47,856 bases of DNA from contig JAIPDI010000043.1 in NCBI GenBank assembly GCA_021737785.1, forward strand, positions 1 to 47,856. Reading direction: 5' to 3'. Below the pieces are notes generated by a model. That model was not told the origin of the DNA. It did no database searches and worked only from the letters and a program-made list of their open reading frames with translations. This DNA comes from Deltaproteobacteria bacterium (GTDB lineage Bacteria > Desulfobacterota > DSM-4660 > Desulfatiglandales > Desulfatiglandaceae). Positions within the stretch are counted from its first letter, which is position 1, and each line of letters opens with the position of its first letter. The translations under genes and the position numbers were made by a program. Positions 1 to 8,316 of the stretch are shown one piece after another.

Positions 1-70
1 TGGGTGCGGTGGTTAGACCGCGCTAGGGCATAGTCCTCAGAGTTTTTCATTTAATTGCCAGAATTCCTTA

Positions 71-113
71 ACTTTAGGCACTTTAGATCACTTTAGACAT
101 TTTAGTCACTTCT
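71..113. repeat. Degenerate 9-10 bp direct repeat (ACTTTAG family)
   Basis: Units beginning ACTTTAG or ATTTTAG recur about every 9-10 bases across the stretch. It lies downstream of the leftward gene at 135-449. It is one of several short-period repeat families that fill the spacers of this window. No coding potential is seen in the first 130 bases. Confidence 0.6.
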
Positions 114-117
114 GGGT

Positions 118-134
118 TGCGGGCACAGCCCGCA
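118..134. other. Small perfect hairpin next to a stop codon
   Basis: TGCGGGC (118-124) pairs perfectly with GCCCGCA (128-134) around a 3-base loop, directly adjoining the stop codon of the leftward gene at 135-449. No T-run follows on the minus strand, so it is not a standard intrinsic terminator. It could still stabilise or end the transcript. Confidence 0.45.
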
Positions 135-449
135 TTAGGATCTATTGACTGTCTCTTCTGCAGGGTCATGTGTCAGGTCATCTTCAGCATTCTCGCCGGG
201 GAGATGCGTTCGCAGGCAGAGGTCGAATCCCATGGACCGGAGGGCCTCCATCCAATAAGTTGCCTGATCCAGGTCTTCATAAGTGCCCACCAGGAGGAGG
301 CACCTGTCCTGTTCGTCCCAGACCCAGCAGTATTCAACAAACCGGATGCCCTGTTCCTCCAGCCGGATCCTGAGAATTTCCCTGACCTGTTCCCTCTGAT
401 TAAACGCCAGCCCCCTGTAGGAAGGCCCCACGATTAATACGTGTGTACG
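135..449 (-). CDS. Hypothetical small protein
   Basis: I do not recognise this family. The predicted protein is about 104 residues and soluble, opening with a beta-strand-like MRTHVLIVG segment. It has an amphipathic helix around residues 18-32 and an aromatic stretch rich in W, Y and F near residues 36-45. The C-terminus is acidic. There is no signal peptide or membrane segment. The start is uncertain: in-frame ATGs occur at 575, 482 and 449, none with a clear ribosome binding site. I chose 449 because the residues upstream (Cys- and Arg-rich) look non-coding. It lies downstream of the exported-protein gene and is separated from it by a terminator, so it is probably a separate transcript. 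The alternating hydrophobic/charged pattern looks protein-like, but function is unknown. Confidence 0.5.
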   Translation of the reverse strand, partial: RTHVLIVGPSYRGLAFNQREQVREILRIRLEEQGIRFVEYCWVWDEQDRCLLLVGTYEDLDQATYWMEALRSMGFDLCLRTHLPGENAEDDLTHDPAEETVNRS

Positions 450-643
450 CATGGTAGAGGAGATCATCGCTTCTGTCGGCATACAGGTGAGAATATCATA
501 AGGGGGTTTGTCACGGCAATCCTTTGACAATCGGGTGAGTATCCAGAACACCCTGGCGAGGATCCGGATGAGCAAATCCGCGAGTGTTCTGTGCGTGTGA
601 GGAGGAGCGGGAGCTTATGAATTCGCAGTCATCGGATAATAAG

Positions 644-678
644 AAATGGGGGAACTGGATGAACAGGCTCCCCCATTT
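644..678 (-). terminator. Rho-independent terminator of the exported-protein gene
   Basis: A 10-bp perfect stem (AAATGGGGGA at 644-653 with TCCCCCATTT at 669-678) encloses a 15-base loop. On the minus strand it is followed by a T-rich run (TTTCTTATTAT). It lies 72 bases past the stop of the leftward gene at 750-1175. Confidence 0.7.
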
Positions 679-749
679 TAGAAGGCCAAAGGGCGTTGAC
701 AACAGTCAGGTGCGTCAGAAGCCCTGATAGGGACGATTTTTTTTATCTA

Positions 750-1175
750 TCACTTACCGCCTGCCCCTGAAGGTTGGACGTCAATCACCATGATATCCTG
801 CGTTCCTATAAATGCCTCGTTACCAGTAGTGAACCCAGTCAACGTTAGTGTGTTATAGTCGCCAATGATCAGTCCGTCCAATGTTTTTATTTCATCTGAC
901 ACGAATTTGGCAACAAAGTTACCCCGATCATCAGATTTCCACCAATCGATTGCAACACCGTTGAGAAATACAGACGCTCCAACCACCAGATTATAGGCAA
1001 TGTCCGTATGAACAGTGACAATAGTGCTGTTACTCTGAATGTTGAGGACATTTGGAGACACATCAATCTCAATGTCGAAGGCATGGCATTGGGAAGGCAT
1101 CTGGAACAGAACCAGCGCAAGGGCCAGGCAACACGCTAGCGGCAGACAGAATTTTCTTACGCTTTTGAAAATCAT
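750..1175 (-). CDS. Exported protein of unknown function
   Basis: The 141-residue protein begins with a clear Sec signal peptide: basic residues near the start (MIFKSVRK), a hydrophobic core of about 18 residues, then a small-residue cleavage region ending in CHA near residue 32. The mature part (about 109 residues) is rich in V, I, T and N with a beta-sandwich-like alternation (for example SNSTIVTVHTD and TLTLTGFTTG) and ends in a short Gly-rich tail, which suggests a single Ig-like or cupredoxin-like secreted domain. No cofactor-binding motif is seen. AAAGGAG sits 8 bases before the ATG and fixes the start. The gene is flanked by a terminator downstream and an AT-rich spacer upstream, so it is probably monocistronic. 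The fold is inferred and the function is unknown. Confidence 0.85.
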   Translation of the reverse strand: MIFKSVRKFCLPLACCLALALVLFQMPSQCHAFDIEIDVSPNVLNIQSNSTIVTVHTDIAYNLVVGASVFLNGVAIDWWKSDDRGNFVAKFVSDEIKTLDGLIIGDYNTLTLTGFTTGNEAFIGTQDIMVIDVQPSGAGGK

Positions 1176-1299
1176 TATGTCTCTCCTTTCAAACGCTTAG
1201 GGATTAAGGAAAAGCCGCCGAGGAACCTTTTTCATTTTTTTTCCCGGCAGATTTTATTCCTCTTCAGAAGCAATGTCAATCGGCGATTTGCGCATATCT

Positions 1300-2073
1300 T
1301 CACCAATGCATGAATTTTGAGTAGAACCTGTCAATGATTTCCAGGAGATCGGAGGGAAGGATGTGTCGGACCGTTTCTTGAATCGGTTCCGGGACCGGAC
1401 CGTAGAAGGCCTCGGCAATGCCCCCGGCAATGCAGGCAAGGGTGTCGCTGTCGCCGCCCAGAGAAACGGCATTTCGAATTGCGTCTTCATAGGAGGTGGA
1501 ATCCAGGAAACAGATGATCGCCTCGGGGACGGTGCCCTGACAGGATATGTCAAAGGTGTAGGTCGGCCGGATGTCGGCCGGGCTTCGGTTTAGATCGTAC
1601 AAAAAATCAGTGCTGATCCGCTTTCGGATCTCCTCTTTTAGATGACCGGTTCGAGCCATCCATATGGCGAGGGCCGTGGCCTGTGCGCCTTTGATCCCCT
1701 CCGGATGGTTGTGGGTCACGGCAGCCGTATTCTCCGCCTCCCTTATGACTGTGGACTCGTCGCCGAAGGCAAAGCCCACCGGGCTGACCCGCATGGCCGA
1801 CCCGTTCCCCCAGCTGTTATAGGGACGGGGATCGTCGGAGAGAAGCCAGCGGATGAACGCCCCGCCGTATCCCGCGTGAGGATACCGCTTCCCGAACTCC
1901 CGAAGACAACTCCCATATGACCGGCCGGTCAGGATCGCCTCTGCAACGGCTGTTGTGAGGACCGAGTCGTCCGTAAAAGTGCTCGAAGGACTGAACAGGG
2001 GGAAGTCCTTTGTCTTGATGGGAGACCCTTCATATACCGATCCGATAATATCTCCGGCAATAGCGCCAATCAT
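1300..2073 (-). CDS. ADP-ribosylglycohydrolase family protein (DraG-like)
   Basis: The 257-residue protein matches the ADP-ribosyl-glycohydrolase/DraG/ARH family, dinuclear Mg2+/Mn2+ enzymes that remove ADP-ribose from proteins or small molecules. Visible motifs are the N-terminal GAIAGDIIGSVYEG, the metal-binding FTDDS (residues 33-37; the family usually has FTDDT), and the C-terminal GGDSDTLA (206-213), whose Asp208, Asp210 and Thr211 complete the metal site. GNGSAMRVSP (around 90-99) is also typical. Length is usual for the compact bacterial branch. A strong AGGAGG precedes the ATG by 6 bases. No ADP-ribosyltransferase or nitrogenase gene is adjacent, so a DraG role in nitrogenase control is not supported. 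General ADP-ribose removal is more likely. Confidence 0.9.
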   Translation of the reverse strand: MIGAIAGDIIGSVYEGSPIKTKDFPLFSPSSTFTDDSVLTTAVAEAILTGRSYGSCLREFGKRYPHAGYGGAFIRWLLSDDPRPYNSWGNGSAMRVSPVGFAFGDESTVIREAENTAAVTHNHPEGIKGAQATALAIWMARTGHLKEEIRKRISTDFLYDLNRSPADIRPTYTFDISCQGTVPEAIICFLDSTSYEDAIRNAVSLGGDSDTLACIAGGIAEAFYGPVPEPIQETVRHILPSDLLEIIDRFYSKFMHW

Positions 2074-2399
2074 CTTTTCCCTCCTGACATATCACTTGAG
2101 CAGATTCGTTGAAACCCGATCGATGCAGTATTTGCACTCGCGCACCGCATATGATACGCTTCATTTTTTTTGGTCGCTTCTTTGGCCGGGAAGCTCACAG
2201 TAGGTGCCTCGTCCTACTCTACCACAAGGCGAGTCAATGTTAAACTACCGCTTCGCTTTCACTGCCGGCCCCGGCATCACTCGGAACTCAGCCTTGAAAT
2301 ATTCAATTTTAACAGGCGTGTTCCGGGTCCTTCACCGATTCGGGCAGAAAAATTCCGGGACGGGTAAATCTTTTTTCATCTTTATTTGATCGGAACGTT
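2074..2399. other. Intergenic region, divergent promoters presumed
   Basis: This 326-base spacer separates a leftward and a rightward gene, so both promoters should lie here. AT-rich patches occur near 2160-2175 and 2365-2395, but I see no convincing -35/-10 pair, no clear hairpin terminator and no short-period repeat array. The overlapping short open frames here have no ribosome binding site or recognisable motif. Confidence 0.4.
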
Positions 2400-4484
2400 A
2401 TGACGAACAAAGCTGAGATTCCCACCCTTTGCAGGATGTGTGACCATGGGTGCGGCATACTGGTTACTGTTGAAGACGGAAAACCCGTCCATGTCCGGGG
2501 AAATCCGGCCCATCCTTTCAATAAAGGGTGGATATGCGTCAAGGGCAAGGCCTGCCTGGACCTTTACTATTCGCCCATCCGTTTGAAAACCCCCCTCGTT
2601 CGACAGGGGGGCCGACTCCTTGAGACCACGTGGGATGAAGCGCTCGGGCATATCTCTGAAAAGCTTGCAAGGCTGAAGGAAAGATGGGGTCCTCAGGCCC
2701 TGGCAATCTATTATGGAGAAGGGGTAGGGCACCAGGAAATCAGATATTATATGAAGCGATTTGCCAATGTTTACGGCACACCCAATTTCATGAGTGTCGG
2801 GTCTATCTGCAATGCTTCCAGAACCCTCGGTGAGACCCTGACCCTTGGCGGGCTCACCAAACCTGACATGGCCCATTCCAGGCTCGTACTGGTCTGGGGG
2901 GCAAATCCCCTGGTTTCACACGAACCGGTCCCGCCGAAGATCATACACCGCCTCGCAAAATCGAGTGTTCCTCTTATTGTGGTTGATCCTCGAAAGACCG
3001 AGACCGCTTCCAAGGCGAACGTGCATCTGGCCGTCCGTCCGGGAACCGACCACACGCTGATTCTCAATATGCTTCATGTCATATTCACCGAAGGGCTCTG
3101 GGACCGGGACTTTACAGACAGATGGGTGAACGGGTTCGAGACCCTGTGTTCGGTGGTAATAACCGCCCGGTTTTCGCCCGAAAGAGGTGCCGCCATCACC
3201 GGAATCGATCCGGGTTCGGTCCGGCGTGTGGCGCGTGCCTATGCTGAAACCAGGCCCGCCTCCATGTTTACGGGAAACGGTGTGGAGCATCATCCTTCGG
3301 GCGTAAATACCGCAAGACTTCTGGCCGTGCTGAAGGCCGTTACCGGAAATCTTGATGTTCCCGGGGGTGACCTGTTTACGCCGAAGCCATTAATCAAAGA
3401 CATCACCGCCCCCCTTCCCCCATCCAAGGTCCCGGCTATCGGTGCGGAACAATTTCCGGTTTTCTGCAAGGCCCGCGGAGAAGCCCATGCACTCTGTGCT
3501 ACCCGGGCCATCCTGGAGGAAAAACCATATGCCATCAAAGGATTGACCGTCACCGGAGGAAATCCCACCCTTCAATGGCCCGACAGCGACCGCACCCGGG
3601 ATGCCTTAAAAAAACTGGAATTTCTTCTGGTCATCGATGTGGTGAAATCCCCGGACAGTTGTTTCGCGGATGTGGTCCTTCCTGCCTGCACTTTTTTGGA
3701 GCGGGATGAGCATCGCTCAAACGTCTATCTGAACCTGAGCCATATCACCCTGCGAAGGTCGGTGACAGCGCCTGTGTACGGTATCCCGGATCAGATGATC
3801 TGGATAAGACTGGCGCAGGCCATGGGTTACGGCGAGTATTTCCCGTGGCGTACCTGCGAACAAGGGATTGATGATCTCCTGAAGGATCTGGGGATATCCT
3901 ATGCAGGGCTTGCGGCCGACGGGGGAATCCACCAATATGCGCAAAGGACTTACAGAAAATATGAAACAGAGGGGTTTCACACCCCTTCCGGCAAGGTGGA
4001 GGTGTTATCGGAACGTCTCGAGAGTTTTGGATATGATTCTCTTCCGATCCAAGGACAGATGGCGGAAAAAACAGATCGAAATGAGATGGGCGAGGTTCCC
4101 TTGATCCTGAGCACCGGCGGAAATCTGCTTCCCTATACCCACTGGCAATTCCGATACATCCCCCGGCTCAATAAAAGGGCGCCCGAGCCGTTTCTCGAAA
4201 TTCATCCGGATACGGCCGCCCGATGGGGAATCTCTGATTCCGATAGGGTTGAAGTGATGACCGAGACCGGCACCCTCCAAATCAAGGCCCGTGTGACTGA
4301 AAACATATGCCCGGGGACCGTACACATGGCCCAGGGATGGGAGAACAGCAATGCCAATCTGTTAACATCCGTTGAAGATTCCGATCCCATTTCAGGCTTT
4401 CCCAACCTGAAGTCCGTGAGGTGCGCGGTCAGGAAGCTGTCCATTGTAAGTCCAAACGGACGTATCCTGCCGAAAGGGGCATAG
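2400..4484 (+). CDS. Molybdopterin oxidoreductase (DMSO reductase family, Cys-ligated Mo/W)
   Basis: The 694-residue protein is a catalytic subunit of the DMSO-reductase superfamily with bis-MGD Mo or W. The N-terminal [4Fe-4S] site is Cys11, Cys14, Cys18 and Cys46 (CRMCDHGC then GWICVKG). Cys137, in GSICNAS, lies where Nap, polysulfide reductase and acetylene hydratase carry the metal-ligating Cys. WGANP (about 167-171) and VVDPR (about 198-202) mark the pterin-binding Rossmann regions. The C-terminal molydopterin dinucleotide-binding domain covers about residues 590-685. No Tat signal is present, so it is probably cytoplasmic. No partner Fe-S or membrane subunit is adjacent, which is unusual for a respiratory enzyme and recalls single-subunit acetylene hydratase. 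No ribosome binding site precedes the ATG; it is kept because the Fe-S motif begins 11 residues in and no upstream start exists. The substrate cannot be deduced. Confidence 0.88.
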   Translation: MTNKAEIPTLCRMCDHGCGILVTVEDGKPVHVRGNPAHPFNKGWICVKGKACLDLYYSPIRLKTPLVRQGGRLLETTWDEALGHISEKLARLKERWGPQALAIYYGEGVGHQEIRYYMKRFANVYGTPNFMSVGSICNASRTLGETLTLGGLTKPDMAHSRLVLVWGANPLVSHEPVPPKIIHRLAKSSVPLIVVDPRKTETASKANVHLAVRPGTDHTLILNMLHVIFTEGLWDRDFTDRWVNGFETLCSVVITARFSPERGAAITGIDPGSVRRVARAYAETRPASMFTGNGVEHHPSGVNTARLLAVLKAVTGNLDVPGGDLFTPKPLIKDITAPLPPSKVPAIGAEQFPVFCKARGEAHALCATRAILEEKPYAIKGLTVTGGNPTLQWPDSDRTRDALKKLEFLLVIDVVKSPDSCFADVVLPACTFLERDEHRSNVYLNLSHITLRRSVTAPVYGIPDQMIWIRLAQAMGYGEYFPWRTCEQGIDDLLKDLGISYAGLAADGGIHQYAQRTYRKYETEGFHTPSGKVEVLSERLESFGYDSLPIQGQMAEKTDRNEMGEVPLILSTGGNLLPYTHWQFRYIPRLNKRAPEPFLEIHPDTAARWGISDSDRVEVMTETGTLQIKARVTENICPGTVHMAQGWENSNANLLTSVEDSDPISGFPNLKSVRCAVRKLSIVSPNGRILPKGA

Positions 4485-4492
4485 CTGCTGCG

Positions 4493-4540
4493 AGCAGGGA
4501 GCGCAGAGCAAGGGGCAGGGAGCAGGGAGCAAAGAGGGGT
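4493..4540. repeat. Degenerate heptamer array (GCAGGGA family)
   Basis: Copies of GCAGGGA and GCAAGGG-like units recur with a 7-base period between the convergent molybdoenzyme and HD-domain genes. The same family appears near 8324-8355, 12104-12142 and 12974-13000. Confidence 0.75.
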
Positions 4541-4556
4541 TTTGTTGTGCGTACCT

Positions 4557-5219
4557 TCAGCGGCCGCAGGTCTCATTCCCCTGGGAAGGCAGGTCATTGA
4601 TTTCATCTTTCCGGCTGACAAGTTCCTTCCGTGCGAGCGTCACTGCGGTGGCGGAAAAGAACCACCCCTTGCACTTCTCTGCCAGGAACTCAAGAAGGGT
4701 GGCGGGTTTCAGATGCTGTCGTTCGGTCTCCCGCCAGAAACCGGTTCGGGAGAAGCGCCACAGCTTGTCCGCATCCTTGACCAGGGCCTCTTCAAGGGAC
4801 GAGACGTCTTCTCCCGAGTCATGTCTGCTGATAATGGTCCGAATGGTTTGGATCAGTCCGGGATCATAGTTGAATGCACCCAGTATCCTTTCTGCAATAG
4901 CCGCGCCTTCTATTTCATGAATGCGGTTGAGGCGTTCGGCCTCTTCACCATTTGCCAGGACCCCATAGGCCACAGAGATGTACTCGGGTTTCAGCGCCGA
5001 CCACCCCACATCGTGGAGGATTACGGCGGGTTCCACTATCTTCCGATCTCCTCCCTCATGCTGCAGGAGGGTCAACGCGTATCCGTAGGAAATTACCGCA
5101 TGCTCCGAATCTCCTCTGATTTCGAGATAAGGATCGGCTGTTTCAAATAATCTTCCGGTGAATTCGGACCATTGCAGTATCCTTCCGCCTTCTGAAGGAA
5201 ATGCCGAAGGGTGCATCAT
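4557..5219 (-). CDS. HD-domain phosphohydrolase-like protein
   Basis: The 220-residue protein has an HD superfamily metal-dependent hydrolase core. SEHAVISYGYAL gives the first His (His40), VILHDVGW gives the His69-Asp70 pair, RHDSGED follows in mid-protein, and DADKLWRF supplies the late Asp. Members hydrolyse phosphomonoesters or nucleotides, and the substrate cannot be read from sequence. Its ATG overlaps the stop of the upstream LysR gene (ATGA). An AGGAGGAGG run just before it implies translational coupling. A second ATG follows immediately (5216) and is nearly as well placed. Pairing with the LysR regulator suggests it belongs to the regulatory side of the divergent metabolic cluster, possibly handling an effector nucleotide or phosphate ester. 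That role is inference. Confidence 0.85.
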   Translation of the reverse strand: MMHPSAFPSEGGRILQWSEFTGRLFETADPYLEIRGDSEHAVISYGYALTLLQHEGGDRKIVEPAVILHDVGWSALKPEYISVAYGVLANGEEAERLNRIHEIEGAAIAERILGAFNYDPGLIQTIRTIISRHDSGEDVSSLEEALVKDADKLWRFSRTGFWRETERQHLKPATLLEFLAEKCKGWFFSATAVTLARKELVSRKDEINDLPSQGNETCGR

Positions 5220-6103
5220 GCCTCCTCCTCGATCAACTGGAGAAATGCCTTCACTGGCGGTGAAAGATCGGCTCCCCTGGGAAATATGGTGTCTGTCTGT
5301 ACAAAGATGGGGCCTTCCTTCAGCGGCACAGGCTTGAGCAGCCCCAAGGTGGCCTCCAACCGGATTTCAGGTCTGTAGAGGAAGGATATGCCTTGTCCTT
5401 TCATGATATATTCCTTGATAAATTCGACGCTGCCCGCCTCTAACAGCACCGAAGGGTTCACCCCGTGAGAGCTGAGGAGGGATAGGATGGCATATCTGGA
5501 ACCCGAGCCGTTTTCCCGTATGATGATCGGCTCGTTCTCCAGTTCGCCGAGGGAGACGGCCTCGCATTTGGCGAAACGGTGCTGGGGGGAAACGACCAGG
5601 GAAAACTCCTCTCTCGAATAGGGGATAACGTTCAACCTGCTTTTATAGGGGAGCCTGCCGATGGTCCCCACGTCGTAGGTGAAGTCCAGGACTCCGTCCG
5701 CAACCTCCTGAGAGCTTCCCACCTTGAGAATCACCTTCACCTTTGGAAAACGTTTCTGGAACCGGGACAGAAGACCCGGCATGAGATGCCGCGCGAAACT
5801 TCGCGTGGTTCCGATGGTGAGGGAGCCATGGGCCGAGGTTGCGTGTCCCTTCAGGACATACTCCATTTCCTCGACGATTTCAAAGATCTTTTCTGCATAG
5901 CCGAAGAGGGCATGGCCCGCCCCGGTCAGTTCAAGACTCTTACCGTACTTTCTGAAGAGTTTTACCTCCAGGTCCTGCTCCAGGGATTTTATCTGCATGG
6001 TCACTGCAGGCTGGGTCACATAGAGGGATTCTGCCGCCTTTGTGATGCTCCTTTCCCTGGCGGCCAGAAAGAATGCCCTCAGCTGGTTGAGATTGATTCG
6101 CAT
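5216..6103 (-). CDS. LysR-family transcriptional regulator
   Basis: The 295-residue protein has the standard LysR length and plan. A winged helix-turn-helix occupies residues 3-60 (MRINLNQLRAFFLAARERS, then ITKAAESLYVTQPAVTMQIK). A linker helix follows, then a two-lobe effector-binding domain from about residue 90 (GSLTIGTTRSFARHLMPGLL). It resembles the CysB/CbbR-type group that binds small anions or aromatic acids. It is transcribed divergently from the 6340-25267 metabolic cluster and overlaps the downstream HD gene by 4 bases. Two LysR-type boxes lie just upstream of its start, which fits both self-control and activation of the divergent operon. No strong ribosome binding site precedes the ATG. 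The effector is unknown; an aromatic acid or acyl-CoA is a guess from context. Confidence 0.93.
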   Translation of the reverse strand: MRINLNQLRAFFLAARERSITKAAESLYVTQPAVTMQIKSLEQDLEVKLFRKYGKSLELTGAGHALFGYAEKIFEIVEEMEYVLKGHATSAHGSLTIGTTRSFARHLMPGLLSRFQKRFPKVKVILKVGSSQEVADGVLDFTYDVGTIGRLPYKSRLNVIPYSREEFSLVVSPQHRFAKCEAVSLGELENEPIIIRENGSGSRYAILSLLSSHGVNPSVLLEAGSVEFIKEYIMKGQGISFLYRPEIRLEATLGLLKPVPLKEGPIFVQTDTIFPRGADLSPPVKAFLQLIEEEA

Positions 6104-6112
6104 ATCAAGTCT

Positions 6113-6147
6113 ATAAGTAAAACTTTGAGTGTATAAGAAAAACTTAT
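6113..6147. promoter_or_regulatory. Tandem LysR-type binding boxes
   Basis: ATAAGAAAAACTTAT (6133-6147) is a perfect dyad matching the LysR T-N11-A rule. A second, weaker copy, ATAAGTAAAACTTTG, sits at 6113-6127. They are spaced exactly 20 bases, about two helical turns, in the spacer between the LysR gene and the rightward cluster. This is the usual geometry of a LysR recognition plus activation site. Confidence 0.65.
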
Positions 6148-6168
6148 GTGACTATAAAAATAAATGCT

Positions 6169-6198
6169 TTGACAAGTCAAGGGAGAAATTCGCAGTAT
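6169..6198 (+). promoter_or_regulatory. Candidate promoter of the metabolic cluster
   Basis: A perfect TTGACA (6169-6174) is followed after 18 bases by CAGTAT (6193-6198), a poor -10. A good -35 with a weak -10, just downstream of two LysR boxes, suits an activator-dependent promoter for the rightward genes. Assigned by eye. Confidence 0.45.
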
Positions 6199-6210
6199 TC
6201 TCGAAAATTA

Positions 6211-6270
6211 GATGAGGAATCGAGGATTCGGGGATTGAGGAATCGAGGGATTGAGGAATTGAAATTTTGA
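6211..6270. repeat. Degenerate 7-8 bp repeat (GGATTGAGG / GGAATCGA family)
   Basis: Alternating ATTGAGG, AATCGAG and GATTCGG units run through the leader of the gene starting at 6340. A near-identical array occurs at 37716-37780 before cheW, and a complementary one at 27657-27695. Confidence 0.7.
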
Positions 6271-6339
6271 AGCAATCAGGTGCAGGAACCTCTGTAATCC
6301 GGCGAATCTGCGGATGGGATTGAGGGGGAGAGGACTTCT

Positions 6340-8316
6340 GTGACGCCGCATCGCACCATGTTCTGGCAGATCGACCATGTTTGGGTGTTCTATACCCTGG
6401 CTGCCCTTGCGACGATCCTGTTCCTGGCGGGTCTGGGGGCTCATGTCCGGGTATGGAGATCATCTTCAGGATCCCGGGAAATTTCCTTTTCAGCAGAGGC
6501 CCTCAAAAGAATGATCCTGGACGCACTACTGGGAAGGCGCCTTTTCCTGGGGGATTGGCCCGCAGGTCTGATGCACCTCTTCATCTTCTGGGGATTCCTG
6601 ACGCTTTTTGTCGGCACCGCCATCCTCTCGATCCATCATTACGCTGCTTCGTTCCTGGCGGGTACGGCCTATCTGATCTTCTCCATCGCCATGGACGCGG
6701 CCGGGCTTCTCCTCCTGGCAGGGATCATCTGGGCCTTGATCCGCCGGTATCTTCAGCGCGTTCCACGGCTTGAACGCCGGCTCGAGGATGGGGTCGTGCC
6801 CCTGTGGCTCCTGATGATGGTGGTTTCAGGCTTTATGGTGGAAGGGGCGAGATTGTCTGCTCAACAACCGGAATGGGGTGCCTGGTCCTTTGCAGGCTGG
6901 TGGGCGAGCAGCCTTTTCACAGTCTCAACCGGCGAGACCGTTTATCCATCGCTCTGGTGGCTGCATACCCTCCTCTCTTTGAGCTTCATCGCCGTCATCC
7001 CTTTCACAAAGCTGTTTCATATCCTGGGGGCCCCTACCGCCATCTATTTCCAGGGCGCGGCCAAACCCGCAATACTGGGGATGGAAGACGGGGAAGGCGG
7101 GTTCGACCTGGGGGATGCGATCTTTTTTGACGGCTGCATGCGGTGTGGCCGGTGTGTGGCGGCCTGTCCCTCCGCAGGGGCAGGAGAACCCTTTTCCCCC
7201 CGGGCGTTTGTTCAGGCCATGCGGCACAGATTGTGGCGGGAAGAGTTTCCATGGGGGGATATCCGGTTCATGAGCCGGAATGAAGATCCCCTGGCGGATG
7301 ACGTCTTCTGGTATTGCACCACCTGCCGTGCCTGTCTCGAGGTCTGCCCGGTTTACGGCGCTGCATTCGAGGCGGTGACCAAAGAGCGGGTGCTGGCCGT
7401 GGAAGAGGGGACCGGGGTCCCCGCCCTGCTGAGCCAGACCCTTGAGAAGCTCTTCAAGTACAATAACCCCTGGGAGTCATCCAAACGAAAGCGGGGGGCC
7501 TGGGCCGACGGGCTGGACCTGATGGATCTCACCAAAAAGGGGGTGGAGGCGGATCTCTGCTATTTTGTGGGGTGCACCACCTCCTTTGATGACACGGCCC
7601 AGAGGATCGCCCGATCCTTTTCAAGCGTCCTTCAGACTGCGGGCGTTAATTTCGGCATTCTGGGTAAGAAAGAACCCTGCTGCGGCGATATCGCCCGCCG
7701 AGTAGGGGAACTGGGCCTGTTTGAGGAGGAGAAGGAAGGATGCATGGCGCTTTTTGACACCTGCGGCATTACCGAGGTGGTTACCTCTTCTCCCCATTGC
7801 TTCCACACCTTCCAAAATGAATATCCGGACGCCCCCTTCAGGGCCCGCCATTATACCCTGGTTCTAAAGGAGCTTCTGGACAAGGGAAGGCTTTCGTTCA
7901 AAAGGGACATCCCGGCCGTTGTTACCTATCACGATCCCTGTTATCTGGGCCGGCACAACCGGATTTTTGACGAGCCGAGGGAGATCATCCGCGCCATACC
8001 CGGCATCCGGCTCAAGGAGATGACCCACCACCGGGCCGACAGCCTCTGCTGCGGGGGCGGGGGAGGGCGGATGTGGCAGGACCTTCAGGGCGAGGTCAAG
8101 ATGAGTCATGTCAGGATCCGGGAGGCCGCGGCCACCGGGGCGGAAATCCTCATCACCGCCTGCCCCCTGTGCCTTATCATGCTGGAGGATGCCCGCAAGG
8201 CCGTGGGGCTGAAACCGCCTTTCCGGATTATGGATTTGAATGAACTGGTGTTGGAGGCGATATCGAACGCGGAATTCGGAACGCGGAACGCGGAACCGGG
8301 GACGCAAGGCCCATAG
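6340..8316 (+). CDS. Membrane Fe-S oxidoreductase, ETF:menaquinone oxidoreductase type
   Basis: The 658-residue fusion has a NarI/DsrM-like membrane domain of about 5-6 helices (residues 8-235), then two [4Fe-4S] motifs, CMRCGRCVAACP (about 267) and CTTCRACLEVCP (about 327). Two CCG (DUF224/HdrD) domains follow, starting at CYFVGC (about 407) and HDPCYLGRH (about 530), with LCCGGGGG and ACPLC closing the second. Proteins of this plan carry electrons between EtfAB and menaquinone in syntrophs and sulfate reducers. The adjacent etfA and etfB support that role here. The start is GTG, with GGGGGAGAGG 7 bases upstream; an ATG at 6358 is the alternative. The last ~18 residues (NAEFGTRNAEPGT) are encoded by a GGAACGC heptamer array that runs on past the stop, so the natural C-terminus probably ended near residue 640. 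Its C-terminal half is closely similar to the protein at 13248. Confidence 0.88.
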   Translation: MTPHRTMFWQIDHVWVFYTLAALATILFLAGLGAHVRVWRSSSGSREISFSAEALKRMILDALLGRRLFLGDWPAGLMHLFIFWGFLTLFVGTAILSIHHYAASFLAGTAYLIFSIAMDAAGLLLLAGIIWALIRRYLQRVPRLERRLEDGVVPLWLLMMVVSGFMVEGARLSAQQPEWGAWSFAGWWASSLFTVSTGETVYPSLWWLHTLLSLSFIAVIPFTKLFHILGAPTAIYFQGAAKPAILGMEDGEGGFDLGDAIFFDGCMRCGRCVAACPSAGAGEPFSPRAFVQAMRHRLWREEFPWGDIRFMSRNEDPLADDVFWYCTTCRACLEVCPVYGAAFEAVTKERVLAVEEGTGVPALLSQTLEKLFKYNNPWESSKRKRGAWADGLDLMDLTKKGVEADLCYFVGCTTSFDDTAQRIARSFSSVLQTAGVNFGILGKKEPCCGDIARRVGELGLFEEEKEGCMALFDTCGITEVVTSSPHCFHTFQNEYPDAPFRARHYTLVLKELLDKGRLSFKRDIPAVVTYHDPCYLGRHNRIFDEPREIIRAIPGIRLKEMTHHRADSLCCGGGGGRMWQDLQGEVKMSHVRIREAAATGAEILITACPLCLIMLEDARKAVGLKPPFRIMDLNELVLEAISNAEFGTRNAEPGTQGP

